Positions 33,043 through 43,010 are shown, counted from the stretch's first letter. The stretch is DNA of 64,000 nucleotides from Mycolicibacter kumamotonensis (GCF_002086285.1 NZ_MVHU01000010.1:62001-126000), one strand, 5' to 3'. Numbers and translations: made by a program. Notes: generated by a model from the sequence alone, not told the origin.

Positions 33043-33061
33043 CAAAGATTCGAATTCTTTG
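33043..33061. repeat. Inverted repeat upstream of the MmpS-like gene
   Basis: CAAAGA (33043-33048) and TCTTTG (33056-33061) flank a seven-base centre. The repeat lies about 41 bases before GTG 33002 on the minus strand, between that start and the operator-like site at 33066. It could be a second regulator's site or a short leader hairpin. The remainder of the 217-base gap shows a direct repeat AAAAATCGC near 33160-33180 and nothing else clear. Confidence 0.35.
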
Positions 33062-33065
33062 CCAG

Positions 33066-33082
33066 GAAGAATAACATTTCCG
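33066..33082. promoter_or_regulatory. Operator of the GAGAAT/ATTCTC family before the MmpS-like gene
   Basis: On the minus strand this reads CGGAAATGTTATTCTTC. It matches the FadE-operon site (13209) at 13 of 17 positions, including the whole core AATGTTATTCT. It is 64 bases upstream of GTG 33002. It links the MmpS-like gene, and perhaps the Mas genes behind it, to the same regulator. Confidence 0.55.
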
Positions 33083-33219
33083 TCGGTTTGGCGCTGGACG
33101 AGCGCAGCGCCGGCGGCGAATCAGCCTTCCGGGCCGCGCCGAGCGTGTAGTCAGTGCGAAAAATCGCGGGAAAAATCGCCGTGCGTGCACGTTGGGCGCA
33201 GCCGTGCCGGCGCCGTTGC

Positions 33220-34842
33220 TCAGATCTCCGGAGCCCTGGTGGCCGCCGCACGTCCGGCGCGGAACCCGAAGACCATCGCCGGGCCGATGGTGCCGCCCGC
33301 CCCGCCGTAAGCACGGCCGGTCGCCCCGGCCATCGCATTGCCCGCGGCGAACAAACCCGCGATCGGCCCCCCGCTGACGTGCAGAACGCGGCCGTCGTGG
33401 TCGGTGCGCGGGCCGCCCTTGGTGCCCATCGCCCCCACCGACAGCGGCACGGCGTAGTACGGGGCGGCGTCGAGCGGGCCGAGGGTGCGACCGGCCGGGG
33501 TGTCGGCGTGTTCGTCGCCCCAGTAGCCGTCGTAGGCGCTGGCGCCCCGCCCGAACTCCGGGTCCGCACCCGCGGCCACATCGCGCTTCCAGGCCGCAAC
33601 CGTCCGTTGCAGACCGCCGGCATCGATGCCGGTCCTGGCGGCCAGGCTGGGCAGGTCGGGCGATTCGCAGAACCAGTCCGGTGCGCTGCCGCCGGGTTCG
33701 ACGCCGAGGAATCCGTAGCGCTTGAGGTGCACCGAGTCGAAGACGATCCACGCGGGATCGTTGACGTAGCCGCCGCGCGGCTCCAGGTAGTGGAAGGCGC
33801 CGGCCATCGAGTTGTAGTCACAGGCCTCGTTGACGAACCGGCGCCCGGACCGGTTGACGATGATGCTGCGTGGCCGGGTGCGCTCCAATCGCACACTGCG
33901 GCTGCGCTGTTCGCCATCGATGGTGTCACCGGGGATCCGGACGATCGGTACCCACCACGCTTCGCCCATGTTGGCCAGGTCGGCGCCGTGCGCCATCGCC
34001 ATGCGCAGGGCGTCGCCGGTGTTGGTCGGCGGTGACACCGCGCCGTGCATGGGGCCGCGCAGAAACGCCTCCACCAGGGCGGTGTCCCATTCGAACCCGC
34101 CATTGGCCAGGATCACGCCCCGCCGGGCACACACCCGGCGCGAGGTCCCGCCACCGTCGACCCGCACACCGGCGATGCCGTGTTCGCCGGCCAGCAGTTC
34201 GACGCCGCGACAGCTCGTCGCCGGCGTCACGCCGGCATCCAGCAGCCCCTTGAGCAGCCCGGCGATGAGCGCGGTGCCGGCCACGCACAGATCGCCGTCG
34301 GCGGCGTCCTCGATGTCGGCGTGCAGCCGGGCGCGGGTCTCGGCGTCGAAACCCACGTTGCTGTAGTCGGCCGGGAACGCAGTGATCCGGTCCGCCCAGT
34401 CACCCAGCCGGGTCAGGTCATAGGGCAGCGGGCTCAGCGAGCGTCCCCCAGACGGCCGCCCGCCGGGCAGCTCCGGCTTGTAGTCCGGGAAGCCCGAGGC
34501 CACCTCGAAGCGGACGTCGCTGTGCTTTTCGACGAAGTCGACCATCTCCTGGCCGGTTCGCACGAAAGTCGCGACCAGTTCGTCGTCCATCGCGCCGAAC
34601 GACTGCGCCCGCAGATAGTCCAGCGCGGCGTCGACGGTCAAGCCGGGAACCCGGTTGTGCGCGGGGATCCAGGCGATACCGCCGGAGACCGCGGTGGTGC
34701 CTCCCACGGTCGCAGCCTTCTCATACACGGCGACCGACGCGCCGTTGACCGCCGCGGTGAGCGCCGCGGTGAGCCCGGCGGCGCCGGTGCCCAGCACTAC
34801 CACGTCGACAGTGTCGTCCCAGACTCGCGCACCGGCCGGCAT
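33220..34842 (-). CDS. FAD-dependent 3-ketosteroid dehydrogenase/fumarate reductase-like flavoprotein
   Basis: A 540-residue flavoprotein of the KstD/fumarate-reductase family. The N-terminal FAD motif is VVLGTGAAGLTAALTAA, with VGGTTAVSGGIAWIP nearby. A middle substrate-side region is GVILANGGFEWD, and the C-terminus has YYAVPLSVGAMGTKGGPRTD and GRAYGGAGGTIGPAM. KstD enzymes introduce a double bond next to a ring ketone, and the PYYAV/GTKGG region corresponds to their C-terminal active-site part. ATG 34842 has AAAGGAAG upstream. It is transcribed away from the mhp-like operon and may be regulated with the IclR gene behind it. Confidence 0.87.
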   Translation of the reverse strand: MPAGARVWDDTVDVVVLGTGAAGLTAALTAAVNGASVAVYEKAATVGGTTAVSGGIAWIPAHNRVPGLTVDAALDYLRAQSFGAMDDELVATFVRTGQEMVDFVEKHSDVRFEVASGFPDYKPELPGGRPSGGRSLSPLPYDLTRLGDWADRITAFPADYSNVGFDAETRARLHADIEDAADGDLCVAGTALIAGLLKGLLDAGVTPATSCRGVELLAGEHGIAGVRVDGGGTSRRVCARRGVILANGGFEWDTALVEAFLRGPMHGAVSPPTNTGDALRMAMAHGADLANMGEAWWVPIVRIPGDTIDGEQRSRSVRLERTRPRSIIVNRSGRRFVNEACDYNSMAGAFHYLEPRGGYVNDPAWIVFDSVHLKRYGFLGVEPGGSAPDWFCESPDLPSLAARTGIDAGGLQRTVAAWKRDVAAGADPEFGRGASAYDGYWGDEHADTPAGRTLGPLDAAPYYAVPLSVGAMGTKGGPRTDHDGRVLHVSGGPIAGLFAAGNAMAGATGRAYGGAGGTIGPAMVFGFRAGRAAATRAPEI

Positions 34843-34871
34843 TGACGTCTTCCTTTCGGGGGCAGGAGATT

Positions 34872-35573
34872 TCAGCTGAGGATCCCGGACAGCCGGTCGG
34901 CCGCCGCCAGTACGGCATCGCGGCCCCGCAGCACGACGTCCTCGCGGTGCGAGATCAAGTTGATGCAGGTGGGCGGTGCAGGCGGGCGGCGGCGGACCGG
35001 TACCGCCAGCCCGAAGGTCCCGGGCTCGATCTCGCCGTGGGTGATCACCCAGCCGCGCTCTCGGGTCTGCGGAACGATGTCGCGTTCGTCCGGGCGTCGC
35101 GGCATGGCGGCCAGCAGTGCGATCCCAGCCGCGCCGAGGCTGAGCGGATGACGACTGCCCTCGTGGAACGCCAGTTGGTAGCCGACCTGGGTGGGCACGA
35201 TGACCGCGACGGCCACCTGCTCGTCGCCCTCGGCCACCAGCAGCGAGACCGTGGTCCCGAGTTCGTCGGCGAGCACCCGCAGGGTCGGCAGGGCCAGCTG
35301 GCGCAGATTGTTGTCGAACGAGGCGCCCAGGACGGCCAGGGCGGCTGCCGAGCGGAACCGGCCGTCTTCGCCCTTGGCCACCAGCCGGTAGCTGGTCAGC
35401 GTGTTCAACAAGCGGTAGGCGATGGTCCGGTGCACACCGATCTGGTCGGCGATCTGCTGGATCGTCAAGCCCTCGGGCGTGGCGGCCACCGCCTGCAGTG
35501 CGGCCAGGCCGCGGGCCAGAGTTTGCGACCCGGGCGCGGTGTCGGCGGCAGCGCCGGGCTTCGGCTTGGTCAT
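34872..35573 (-). CDS. IclR family transcriptional regulator
   Basis: A 233-residue regulator. The N-terminal winged helix-turn-helix is LARGLAALQAVAATPEGLTI and IADQIGVHRTIAYRLLNTL; the C-terminal ligand domain includes VSLLVAEGDEQVAVAVIV and HPLSLGAAGIALLA. ATG 35573 follows AAGGAGG. It is divergent from the mhpC-mhpA-mhpB operon, as MhpR (an IclR activator) is in E. coli. By analogy it probably senses a phenylpropionate-like acid and controls that operon from the 136-base intergenic region. That is inference. Confidence 0.88.
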   Translation of the reverse strand: MTKPKPGAAADTAPGSQTLARGLAALQAVAATPEGLTIQQIADQIGVHRTIAYRLLNTLTSYRLVAKGEDGRFRSAAALAVLGASFDNNLRQLALPTLRVLADELGTTVSLLVAEGDEQVAVAVIVPTQVGYQLAFHEGSRHPLSLGAAGIALLAAMPRRPDERDIVPQTRERGWVITHGEIEPGTFGLAVPVRRRPPAPPTCINLISHREDVVLRGRDAVLAAADRLSGILS

Positions 35574-35629
35574 CCCCACGGCCTCCTTGACATCCACCCA
35601 TCCGAGAGTGATGCTCTTCAATATAACGT

Positions 35630-35639
35630 ACATCGATGT
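35630..35639. promoter_or_regulatory. Candidate IclR binding site
   Basis: ACATCGATGT is a perfect 10-bp palindrome in an AT-rich stretch between the IclR gene and mhpC. It lies about 20 bases upstream of the candidate -10 TATGCT at 35659-35664, where an activator could act on mhpC transcription. No second copy was found for comparison. Confidence 0.4.
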
Positions 35640-35670
35640 GCGATAAAAGCACGTTAAATATGCTGAAAAA

Positions 35671-35687
35671 TGAGAATCGTATTTCCG
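35671..35687. promoter_or_regulatory. Operator of the GAGAAT/ATTCTC family before mhpC
   Basis: TGAGAATCGTATTTCCG matches the site at 18774 at 13 of 17 positions and keeps the GAGAAT block. It starts six bases after TATGCT (35659-35664), a plausible -10 box, and lies 22 bases before GTG 35710. It would add the mhp-like operon to the same regulon, alongside IclR control. Confidence 0.55.
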
Positions 35688-35709
35688 CGCTGTAGGGAAG
35701 AGGTGGCCG

Positions 35710-36573
35710 GTGCCGGAGTTCGAGAGCATCTGGAGCGATCTCCAGGGCGTTGCGTTCGAGCAGGGCTATCTCGATGCGGGCGGTGTCCGCACCCGCTACC
35801 TCCGGGCCGGTGATCCGGCCAAGCCGGTGCTGGTGCTGCTGCACGGCTCCGGCGGCCACGCCGAGGCCTACGTCCGCAATCTGGCCGCGCACGCCGAGCA
35901 CTTCTGGACCTTCTCGATCGACATGCTCGGTCACGGCTACACCGCCAAGCCCGGCCATCCACTGGAGATCCCGCACTACGTCGCGCACCTGACCGCCGTA
36001 CTGGACACGATCGGCGCCGATCAGGCCAGCATCAGCGGCGAATCGCTCGGCGGCTGGGTGGCCGCGCGTGCCGCGATCGACCACCCGGACCGGGTCGATC
36101 GCCTGGTGCTCAACACCGCCGGCGGCTCCCAGGCCGACCCGGAGGTGATGAAGCGGATCATCACCTTGTCGATGGCCGCCGTGGAGGACCCCAGTTGGGA
36201 CACCGTCCAGGCCCGCATCAAGTGGCTGATGGCCGACAAGTCCAAGGACTACGACGACATCGTGGCAAGCCGGCAGCGGATCTACCGCCTGCCCGGATTC
36301 GTCGACGCGATGCGCGACATCATGGCGCTGCAGGATCCGCAGATCCGGGCCCGCAACCTGCTGGGACCCGAGGAATACGGCAAGATCACCGCGCCGACGC
36401 TGGTGGTCTGGACCAGTGACGACCCGACGGCCGACGTCGAGGAGGGCAAGCGGATCGCTTCGATGATCCCCGGCGCCCGGTTCGAGCTGATGCCCGGCTG
36501 CGGCCACTGGCCCCAGTACGAGGACCCCGCGACCTTCAACCGCCTGCACCTGGATTTCCTGCTGGGGCGCTGA
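35710..36573 (+). CDS. mhpC: MhpC-like meta-cleavage product hydrolase
   Basis: A 287-residue alpha/beta hydrolase. Motifs are [14 protein letters not shown] (oxyanion hole), [13 protein letters not shown], the nucleophile elbow [12 protein letters not shown] (Ser), an Asp in [13 protein letters not shown] and the catalytic His in [12 protein letters not shown]. These match C-C bond hydrolases that cleave ring-opened products of catechol-type compounds. GTG 35710 follows AGGGAAGAGG. It is the first gene of a plus-strand operon with mhpA and mhpB homologues directly downstream, which strengthens the assignment. Another hydrolase of the same kind lies at 44778. Confidence 0.82.
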   Translation: MPEFESIWSDLQGVAFEQGYLDAGGVRTRYLRAGDPAKPVLVLLHGSGGHAEAYVRNLAAHAEHFWTFSIDMLGHGYTAKPGHPLEIPHYVAHLTAVLDTIGADQASISGESLGGWVAARAAIDHPDRVDRLVLNTAGGSQADPEVMKRIITLSMAAVEDPSWDTVQARIKWLMADKSKDYDDIVASRQRIYRLPGFVDAMRDIMALQDPQIRARNLLGPEEYGKITAPTLVVWTSDDPTADVEEGKRIASMIPGARFELMPGCGHWPQYEDPATFNRLHLDFLLGR

Positions 36574-36574
36574 G

Positions 36575-38257
36575 GTGACTGCGCTCAATGATGTCGACGT
36601 CGTCGTGGTCGGGGCCGGTCCGGTCGGCCTGACCCTGGCCAATATCCTCGGGCTGCAAGGGATCCGCACCCTGGTCATCGAGGAACGCGACACACTCATC
36701 GACTATCCCCGGGGGGTCGGGCTCGACGACGAGTCATTGCGTACATTCCAGGCGATCGGCCTGATCGATGCCGTTCTGCCGCATACGGTTCCGAATCAGA
36801 TCCTGCGGTTCTTCGACGGCAGGCGACGGTTGCTGGCCGAGATGGCACCCGCCGACGCCTGTTTCGGCTGGCCCAAGCGCAACGGCTTCGTGCAACCGCT
36901 GGTCGACGCCGAACTGCTGCGCGGCCTGGAGCGCTTCGACCATGTTCGGGTGCTGTGGGGGCGTCCGATGACCGGGTGCACTGAGAAACCGGACGGCGTC
37001 ACGGTGCAGCTGGGCAGTGCTGAGGTGAATGCGCGCTATCTGGTCGGGTGCGACGGGGGACGCAGCGCCACCCGCCGGTTGATGGGCGTGTCCTTCGAGG
37101 GCACCACGTCCTCGACCCGTTGGCTGGTCGTCGATGTCGCCAACGATCCGCTCGGGCACCCCAACAGCGAGGTCGGAGCCGACCCGGCGCGCCCGTACGC
37201 CTCCATCTCGATCGCACACGGGATCCGGCGCTTCGAGTTCATGATCCACGCCGACGAAACCGACGAGCAGGCCGAAGACCCGGAATTCGTCGCGGCGATG
37301 CTGGCCCCCTTCGTGCCGCATCCGCACGACGTCGATGTGATCCGGCACCGGGTCTACACCCACCATTCCCGGATCGCCGGCGCATTTCGCCGCGGCCGGC
37401 TGCTGCTGGCCGGCGACGCCGCACATCTGATGCCGGTCTGGCAGGGGCAGGGCTACAACAGTGGGATCCGCGATGCGATGAACCTCGGGTGGAAGCTCGC
37501 CGCCGTGGTCGGCGGGCAGGCGCAGCCGAGTTTGCTGGACAGCTATGACAGCGAACGGCGCAAGCATGCCCGAGCCATGATCGACCTGTCCACGATGGTG
37601 GGCCGGGTGATCTCCCCGACCAATCGCCGCGTCGCCGCCATGCGCGACCGGGCGATCCGTGCCGCCTCGGCGGTGCCCACGCTCAAGCGCTACGTGCTGG
37701 AAATGCGGTTCAAGCCGATGCCGCGCTACGACCACGGCGCGGTTGTCCACGACCAGCCCCGCCGGCCGGACTCGCCGGTGGGAACGCTGTTCATTCAGCC
37801 CCGCGTCGACACCCGCACCGGGACCGAGCTGCTCCTCGACGACGTGATCGGCACCGGATTCGCCGTGCTGGCCTGGAACAACAACCCCCGGGTCCTGCTC
37901 GGGGAAGCCGCCTTCGGGCGGTGGAAAGCGCTGGGCGCCAGCTTCATCGCCGTTCGGCCATCGACCCAGCTGCACTGGACCCCGCCCGGCAGCGAAGACG
38001 ACCCCGAGGTCACCATCGTCGGTGACCGCACCGGGGAGCTGAAGTCCTGGTTCGACCGACACAGCGAGTCGGTGCTGTTCCTGCGCCCAGACCGCTGCAT
38101 CGCCGCGGCGTGCATCGCCCAGCGCGCAGCGGAGGTCAGTGCCCGGCTCTTCGACGTTCTGGGTCTCATCGCGGAAGGGGGTGATCACCGCGATGGCACT
38201 GGCCCTGTGCTGCATGTCCCACAGCCCGCTGCTGAATCTGCCGGGACCGCCCCCTGA
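36575..38257 (+). CDS. mhpA: MhpA-like FAD aromatic hydroxylase (3-(3-hydroxyphenyl)propionate type)
   Basis: A 560-residue class A flavoprotein monooxygenase. Motifs are the FAD fingerprint [15 protein letters not shown], the DG motif [12 protein letters not shown] and the GD motif [20 protein letters not shown], plus a C-terminal thioredoxin-like domain. The length and the [15 protein letters not shown] segment fit MhpA, which hydroxylates a phenolic propionate ring to a catechol using NAD(P)H and O2. GTG 36575 begins two bases after the hydrolase stop. It would supply the catechol for the ring-cleavage enzyme encoded by the overlapping next gene. Confidence 0.85.
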   Translation: MTALNDVDVVVVGAGPVGLTLANILGLQGIRTLVIEERDTLIDYPRGVGLDDESLRTFQAIGLIDAVLPHTVPNQILRFFDGRRRLLAEMAPADACFGWPKRNGFVQPLVDAELLRGLERFDHVRVLWGRPMTGCTEKPDGVTVQLGSAEVNARYLVGCDGGRSATRRLMGVSFEGTTSSTRWLVVDVANDPLGHPNSEVGADPARPYASISIAHGIRRFEFMIHADETDEQAEDPEFVAAMLAPFVPHPHDVDVIRHRVYTHHSRIAGAFRRGRLLLAGDAAHLMPVWQGQGYNSGIRDAMNLGWKLAAVVGGQAQPSLLDSYDSERRKHARAMIDLSTMVGRVISPTNRRVAAMRDRAIRAASAVPTLKRYVLEMRFKPMPRYDHGAVVHDQPRRPDSPVGTLFIQPRVDTRTGTELLLDDVIGTGFAVLAWNNNPRVLLGEAAFGRWKALGASFIAVRPSTQLHWTPPGSEDDPEVTIVGDRTGELKSWFDRHSESVLFLRPDRCIAAACIAQRAAEVSARLFDVLGLIAEGGDHRDGTGPVLHVPQPAAESAGTAP

Positions 38258-39143
38258 GTTGATGGACGACGTCGAGGCCGCGATCGCTCAGGCCGCGGCG
38301 TTCGTCGCCGGCTTCGACCCCCAGCTGACGGTGGTGTTCGCGCCGGACCACTACAACGGCTTCTTCCTGCGGCTGATGCCGCCGTTCTGCATCGGCACCT
38401 CCGCGCGGGGGGTCGGGGACTACGGCACGTATTCCGGCCCGCTGAACGTCGCCGCCGATCTTTCCGCCGACTGCGCAGCGGCGGTGCTGGACCGCGGCGT
38501 GGACGTGGCCGTGTCGGCCGGTATGGAGGTCGATCACGCCATGGTGCAGCCACTGGAGCGGCTGTTCGGTGATGCCACCGCATGCCCGGTAATCCCGATC
38601 TTCATCAACGCCGTCGCCGCCCCGCTGGGGCCGATCCGCCGTGCCCGCGCCCTGGGGACCGCGGTCGGTGAATTCCTGGCCAGCCTGGATCTGCGGGTGC
38701 TGGTGTTGGGATCCGGTGGGCTGTCGCATGATCCGCCGATCCCCACGCTGGCGACTGCGCCGCCGGCGATCCGAGACCGGCTTGTGCACGGCACTGCGAT
38801 GAGCGCCGAGCAGCGGCAGGCCCGCCAGGACACGGTCATCGCGGCGGCGCGCGACTTCGCGGCCGGCGTGAACGAGCTGGCCCCGCTGAACCCGGACTTC
38901 GACCAACGGTTCCTGTCGATCCTGGACAGCGGCCGGCTCGATGACCTCTGCGGCTGGTCGAACTCGTTCATCACCGAATCGGGCGGGGGCTCGGCGCACG
39001 AAATCCGAACCTGGACAGCAGCGTTCGCCGCCTTGGCGGCCCAGGGCGGCTACCGCACGGTCGACCGTTACTACCGCCCGGCCCCGGAGCTGATCGCGGG
39101 CTTCGCCATCCGCACCGCAATACCTGCGGGGGTCAGCCGATGA
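38193..39143 (+). CDS. mhpB: MhpB-like extradiol ring-cleavage dioxygenase
   Basis: A 316-residue class III (LigB-type) extradiol dioxygenase. It begins [20 protein letters not shown]; the early SHSP and [10 protein letters not shown] segments carry the conserved His residues, and [12 protein letters not shown] and [11 protein letters not shown] further family motifs. It would open a 2,3-dihydroxyphenyl ring next to the hydroxyl groups using Fe(II). ATG 38193 lies 65 bases inside the mhpA reading frame, with GGAAGGGG about 13 bases upstream; GTG 38181 is a poorer alternative. Its stop overlaps the next gene by ATGA. Confidence 0.87.
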   Translation: MALALCCMSHSPLLNLPGPPPELMDDVEAAIAQAAAFVAGFDPQLTVVFAPDHYNGFFLRLMPPFCIGTSARGVGDYGTYSGPLNVAADLSADCAAAVLDRGVDVAVSAGMEVDHAMVQPLERLFGDATACPVIPIFINAVAAPLGPIRRARALGTAVGEFLASLDLRVLVLGSGGLSHDPPIPTLATAPPAIRDRLVHGTAMSAEQRQARQDTVIAAARDFAAGVNELAPLNPDFDQRFLSILDSGRLDDLCGWSNSFITESGGGSAHEIRTWTAAFAALAAQGGYRTVDRYYRPAPELIAGFAIRTAIPAGVSR

Positions 39144-40876
39144 CCGATCACCTCGTCGACGTGCTGGTGATCGGATCCGGCGGCGGCGGTATGACCGCAG
39201 CGCTGGCCGCCGACGCCCGCGGGCTGGACACCCTGGTGGTGGAGAAGTCGGCGTACTTCGGCGGATCAACCGCCTTGTCCGGCGGCGGTATCTGGGTGCC
39301 CGGTGCGCCGGCGCAGCGCCGCGAGGGCTACGCCCCGGACCCCGAGGGTGTCGTCACCTACCTGCGCGCCATCACCGACGGCCTGGTCGATGAGGCGCGC
39401 TTGCGTCAATACGTCGATGCCGCACCGCGGATGATGGAGTTCCTGGAGCAGACCAGTAACTGGTTCGAATTCGTCTGGAAACCCGGCTACGCCGACTACT
39501 ACCCGGAACTTCCGGGCGGGTCGGAGCTGGGTAGCACCATCAACGTCCCGGCCATCGACCTGCGCAAACTCGGCGACGAGGAGCAGCACCTGCTGGCCCC
39601 GCTGGCGTTGGCGCCCAAAGGAATCTGGCTGGGGCCCAAGGACCTCCGGCTCTTCTACCAGGTGCGCCAGTCGTGGCGCGGCAAAGGCGTGCTGGTCAAA
39701 CTGTTGTGGCGGATGTTCCGCGCCAGGGTGTTCGGGGACCGGATGGCCGCCATCGGCCAATCACTGGCGGCGCGGCTGCGGCTGGCCATGCTCGAACGCG
39801 ACATCCCACTGTGGCTCGACACCCCGATGACCGAACTCGTCACCGACGGCTCGGGTGCGGTCACCGGGGCCGTGGTGCAACGCCACAGGGCATCACAGCG
39901 CATCACCGCCCGTCACGGTGTCATCCTGGCCAGCGGCGGGTTCGACCATGACATGGCCTGGCGCAAGCAGTATCAACCGGTGCTGGAACATGATTGGAGC
40001 TTCGGCAACCCGCTGGCTACCGGTGACGGCATCCGCGCCGGCGAGCGTGTCGGAGCCGCCACCGAGCTGCTCGACGAGGCGTGGTGGTTCCCCGCGCTGT
40101 GCTGGCCCGACGGCCGCCTGCAGTTCATGCTCAACGAACGCATGATGCCGTCGCAGTTCATCGTCAACGGCAACGGGGAGCGGTTCATCAACGAGGCGGC
40201 GCCCTACATGGACTTCGCGCACGCCATGATCGCCGGCCAGCAATCCGGCACCACCCACATCCCGTGCTGGCTGATCACCGACCAACGATCCTTCCACCGC
40301 TATGTGGTGGCCGGGCACCTGCCGATCCCGAAGGTGCCCGGCGCGCCGGTGCCGACCGGGCGCCGGGTGCCGCAGTCCTGGCTGGACTCCGGTGTGGTCA
40401 AGGCGGCGAACACCTTCGAGGAGCTGGCCACTGCGATCGGGGTGCCACCCGAGCGGCTGCGGCGCACCGCGGAACGGTTCAACGAGTTCGCGGAAGCCGG
40501 CCACGACGACGACTTCAACCGCGGCGACAGCGTCTATGACAACTACTACGGCGATCCCACCCTGCCCAACCCCAACCTGTATCCGCTGGGCAAGCCGCCC
40601 TACTACGCGTTCCAGATCATCCTCGGCGACCTCGGTACCTCCGGTGGCCTGCGCACCGATGAGCACGCCCGGGTGCTGCGTGCCGACGACTCGGTGATCG
40701 AGGGCCTCTACGCGGTGGGCAACACCGCGTCGCCGGTGATGGGCCGCAGCTACGCCGGAGCCGGAGCCACTATCGGCCCGGCGATGACCTTCGGTTATGT
40801 GGCAGTCCAACATATTTCAGACAGTCGTCGAACGCTCGGCGCGCAGACTCCCAACCAATCAGGAGGTAACCCGTGA
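39140..40876 (+). CDS. FAD-dependent 3-ketosteroid dehydrogenase-like flavoprotein
   Basis: A 578-residue flavoprotein, related to that at 33220 but in the mhp-like operon. FAD motif [17 protein letters not shown], then [17 protein letters not shown], a central [13 protein letters not shown], and the C-terminus [19 protein letters not shown] with [15 protein letters not shown]. The Tyr and Gly of that C-terminal motif match the KstD active-site region. It probably dehydrogenates a cyclic ketone, generating an aromatic or dienone ring for the Mhp-type enzymes. It overlaps mhpB by ATGA and the next gene by GTGA. Confidence 0.88.
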   Translation: MTDHLVDVLVIGSGGGGMTAALAADARGLDTLVVEKSAYFGGSTALSGGGIWVPGAPAQRREGYAPDPEGVVTYLRAITDGLVDEARLRQYVDAAPRMMEFLEQTSNWFEFVWKPGYADYYPELPGGSELGSTINVPAIDLRKLGDEEQHLLAPLALAPKGIWLGPKDLRLFYQVRQSWRGKGVLVKLLWRMFRARVFGDRMAAIGQSLAARLRLAMLERDIPLWLDTPMTELVTDGSGAVTGAVVQRHRASQRITARHGVILASGGFDHDMAWRKQYQPVLEHDWSFGNPLATGDGIRAGERVGAATELLDEAWWFPALCWPDGRLQFMLNERMMPSQFIVNGNGERFINEAAPYMDFAHAMIAGQQSGTTHIPCWLITDQRSFHRYVVAGHLPIPKVPGAPVPTGRRVPQSWLDSGVVKAANTFEELATAIGVPPERLRRTAERFNEFAEAGHDDDFNRGDSVYDNYYGDPTLPNPNLYPLGKPPYYAFQIILGDLGTSGGLRTDEHARVLRADDSVIEGLYAVGNTASPVMGRSYAGAGATIGPAMTFGYVAVQHISDSRRTLGAQTPNQSGGNP

Positions 40877-42183
40877 AGATCTCACTGTTCTACGAATTCG
40901 CGCTGCCGCGTCCGTGGTCCGATGACGACGAGCATGTGCTGTTCCAGGACGGCCTCGACGAGGTGGAGGCGGCCGACAAGGCCGGGTTCTCGACGGTGTG
41001 GCTGACCGAGCATCATTTCCTCGAGGAGTACTGCCACTCCACTGCGCCGGAGATCTTCCTGGCCGCCGCCAGTCAGCGGACCAAGGACATCCGACTCGGT
41101 TTCGGCATCATGCACCTGCCGCCGGTGGTGAACCACCCGGCGCGGGTGGCCGAGCGCGTCGCCACCCTGGATCTGCTCTCCAACGGGCGCGTCGAGTTCG
41201 GCACCGGTGAGTCGTCCTCGGTCGGCGAGCTCGGCGGCTTCGGCATCGACCCCGCCGACAAACGCTCCCAATGGGAGGAAGCCCTCGAGGTGTCGATCCG
41301 CTGCATGACGGAGGAGCCGTTCACCGGATTTCGCGGCGAACACGTGCAGATGCCGGCCCGCAATGTCGTCCCCAAACCGCTGCAGCGGCCGCACCCGCCG
41401 GTCTGGGTGGCGTGCACCCGGCCGGCATCGATCCAGATGGCCGCCGAGAAGTGCATCGGCGCCCTGAGTTTCGCCTACACCGGGCCCGGCCCGCTGGCCG
41501 AGCGGGTCAATGGCTACTACAAAGAACTCGAAGAGAACGGTGTCCCGGTCACCCCGCAGGTGAACCCCAACATCCTGGCGATCGGCGGTGACCTGTCGAT
41601 GATGGTGGCTCCCACCGAAGCACAGGCCCTCGACCGGCTCGGGAAGGGCGGCGGCTTCTTCTCGTTCGGGATCATGCACTACTACATGACCGGTCAGCAC
41701 ACGCCCGGCCGGACCGGGGTGTGGGAACGCTACCTAGACGAAGTCGAGAAGGACCCGACGCTGGCTTACGGCCCCGGCCGCGGCGCGATCGGTACTCCGG
41801 AGATGGTGCGGGAATTCCTGCGCGGCTACGAGGAGAGCGGCGTCGACGAGATTATCCTGCTGCTGAATCCGCGCAGCCACGAAGCGACCATGGAGGCCAT
41901 CGAACTGATGGGTAGGCAGGTCTTGCCGGAGTTCATCGAACGCGACGAGAAGGCGGTGGCCGACAAGGCCAAGAGGCTTGCGCCGGTGCTGGAGAAGCTG
42001 GAGGCCCGGCGGCCGAAATCCACCGCACCCGAGTTCGATGAGGGTTACTCGTTCGGTGGTCTGCCGACCGGCCGCGACAAGTTCACCGCCACCGAGATCC
42101 CCGAGGCCATGGCCGAAATCAATGAGGGTCGGGTCCAGGCCGCGCAGCGCGCGAAGGAAGAGCGGAACCGCGGTCAGCAATGA
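40873..42183 (+). CDS. LLM-class flavin-dependent monooxygenase
   Basis: A 436-residue luciferase-like protein. It begins [18 protein letters not shown] and shows the TIM-barrel signatures FSTVWLTEHHFLEEY, IRLGFGIMHLPPVVNHPAR and LDLLSNGRVEFGTGE. FMN- or F420-dependence cannot be decided from sequence alone. GTG 40873 has CAGGAGG five bases upstream and overlaps the previous stop. An oxygenase of this type could add oxygen to a ketone (Baeyer-Villiger-like) or an aromatic ring. The C-terminal 60 residues are charged and probably helical. Confidence 0.88.
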   Translation: MKISLFYEFALPRPWSDDDEHVLFQDGLDEVEAADKAGFSTVWLTEHHFLEEYCHSTAPEIFLAAASQRTKDIRLGFGIMHLPPVVNHPARVAERVATLDLLSNGRVEFGTGESSSVGELGGFGIDPADKRSQWEEALEVSIRCMTEEPFTGFRGEHVQMPARNVVPKPLQRPHPPVWVACTRPASIQMAAEKCIGALSFAYTGPGPLAERVNGYYKELEENGVPVTPQVNPNILAIGGDLSMMVAPTEAQALDRLGKGGGFFSFGIMHYYMTGQHTPGRTGVWERYLDEVEKDPTLAYGPGRGAIGTPEMVREFLRGYEESGVDEIILLLNPRSHEATMEAIELMGRQVLPEFIERDEKAVADKAKRLAPVLEKLEARRPKSTAPEFDEGYSFGGLPTGRDKFTATEIPEAMAEINEGRVQAAQRAKEERNRGQQ

Positions 42184-43010
42184 CCGCATCCCCCGGGCTG
42201 TGGCGCTACGACGGTCGACGGGCCGTGGTCACCGGCTGCGCGTCGGGAATCGGTGCCGAGCTGGTGCGACAGCTCGGTGAGCTCGGGGCGACCGTTACCG
42301 GCCTGGACCAGACCGAGCCCGCGGTGCACGTCGACGAGTTCCACCCGCTGGATCTGGCTGATCCGTCATCGATCGACCAGGCAGTCGAGGCTATTCGGGC
42401 GCCCGTCGATGCGCTGTTCAACGTCGCCGGCGTGTCGTCGGGCATCGGGGATCCGCAACGCGTGGTGGCCATCAACTTCCTCGGCATGCGCCACCTCACC
42501 GAGGCACTGTTGCCGGCGATGCCGGCAGGATCGGGCATCGCCAACGTCTCGTCGCTGGCGGCCGCAGCCTACCGGGAGAATGCCCAGACTACGGCCGGCC
42601 TGTTGAACTCCGCAGGCGTGGCTGGCGGATTGCAGTGGTGCCGGGCGCATCCCGACGCGCTCGCCGACGGCGGCTACCGGCTCTCGAAGGAGGCGGTGAT
42701 CCTCTACGTCATGCTCACCGCCGATCGGCTGGCGAGTCGCGGTATCCGGATCAACTGCACCGCACCGGGAGTCACCGAAACACCGATCCTCGACCAATTG
42801 CGCAGCAGCTACGGTCAGGGCTATCTCGATGAGATTCCCAAACCGCTGGGGCGGGTGGCCAGCCCGGGCGAACAGGCCGCACCGCTGGTGTTTCTCAACA
42901 GCTCGGCAGCCGGCTACGTCACCGGTCAGGTGCTCTGGGTCGACGGCGGTAACCTCGCCGGCCGAACGGCCGCCATGTTTGCGAACGGAGGGTGTCCGTG
43001 GCCGGCCTGA
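42180..43010 (+). CDS. SDR oxidoreductase (3-alpha-HSD-like)
   Basis: A 276-residue SDR. The cofactor motif is VVTGCASGIGAELV, the catalytic Ser is in ANVSSLAAAAY, the YxxxK motif is YRLSK and the C-terminus reads VTGQVLWVDGGNL. The short beta-strand region HVDEFHPLDLADP and the long insertion before the catalytic Tyr resemble 3-alpha-hydroxysteroid dehydrogenase/carbonyl reductases. ATG 42180 overlaps the LLM stop (ATGA), and the gene runs 13 bases into the next. Probable role: alcohol/ketone interconversion on the pathway intermediate. Confidence 0.87.
   Translation: MTASPGLWRYDGRRAVVTGCASGIGAELVRQLGELGATVTGLDQTEPAVHVDEFHPLDLADPSSIDQAVEAIRAPVDALFNVAGVSSGIGDPQRVVAINFLGMRHLTEALLPAMPAGSGIANVSSLAAAAYRENAQTTAGLLNSAGVAGGLQWCRAHPDALADGGYRLSKEAVILYVMLTADRLASRGIRINCTAPGVTETPILDQLRSSYGQGYLDEIPKPLGRVASPGEQAAPLVFLNSSAAGYVTGQVLWVDGGNLAGRTAAMFANGGCPWPA

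Noticed and set aside
33220..36699. A 1159-codon minus-strand open frame
   Set aside because: Only the 33220-34842 part is a protein with family motifs. The rest runs antisense through the IclR-side region, mhpC and the start of mhpA without motifs; long shadow frames are expected in such GC-rich DNA.
36734..38215. A 493-codon minus-strand frame opposite mhpA
   Set aside because: No domain signature; the plus strand carries the FAD, DG and GD motifs of MhpA.
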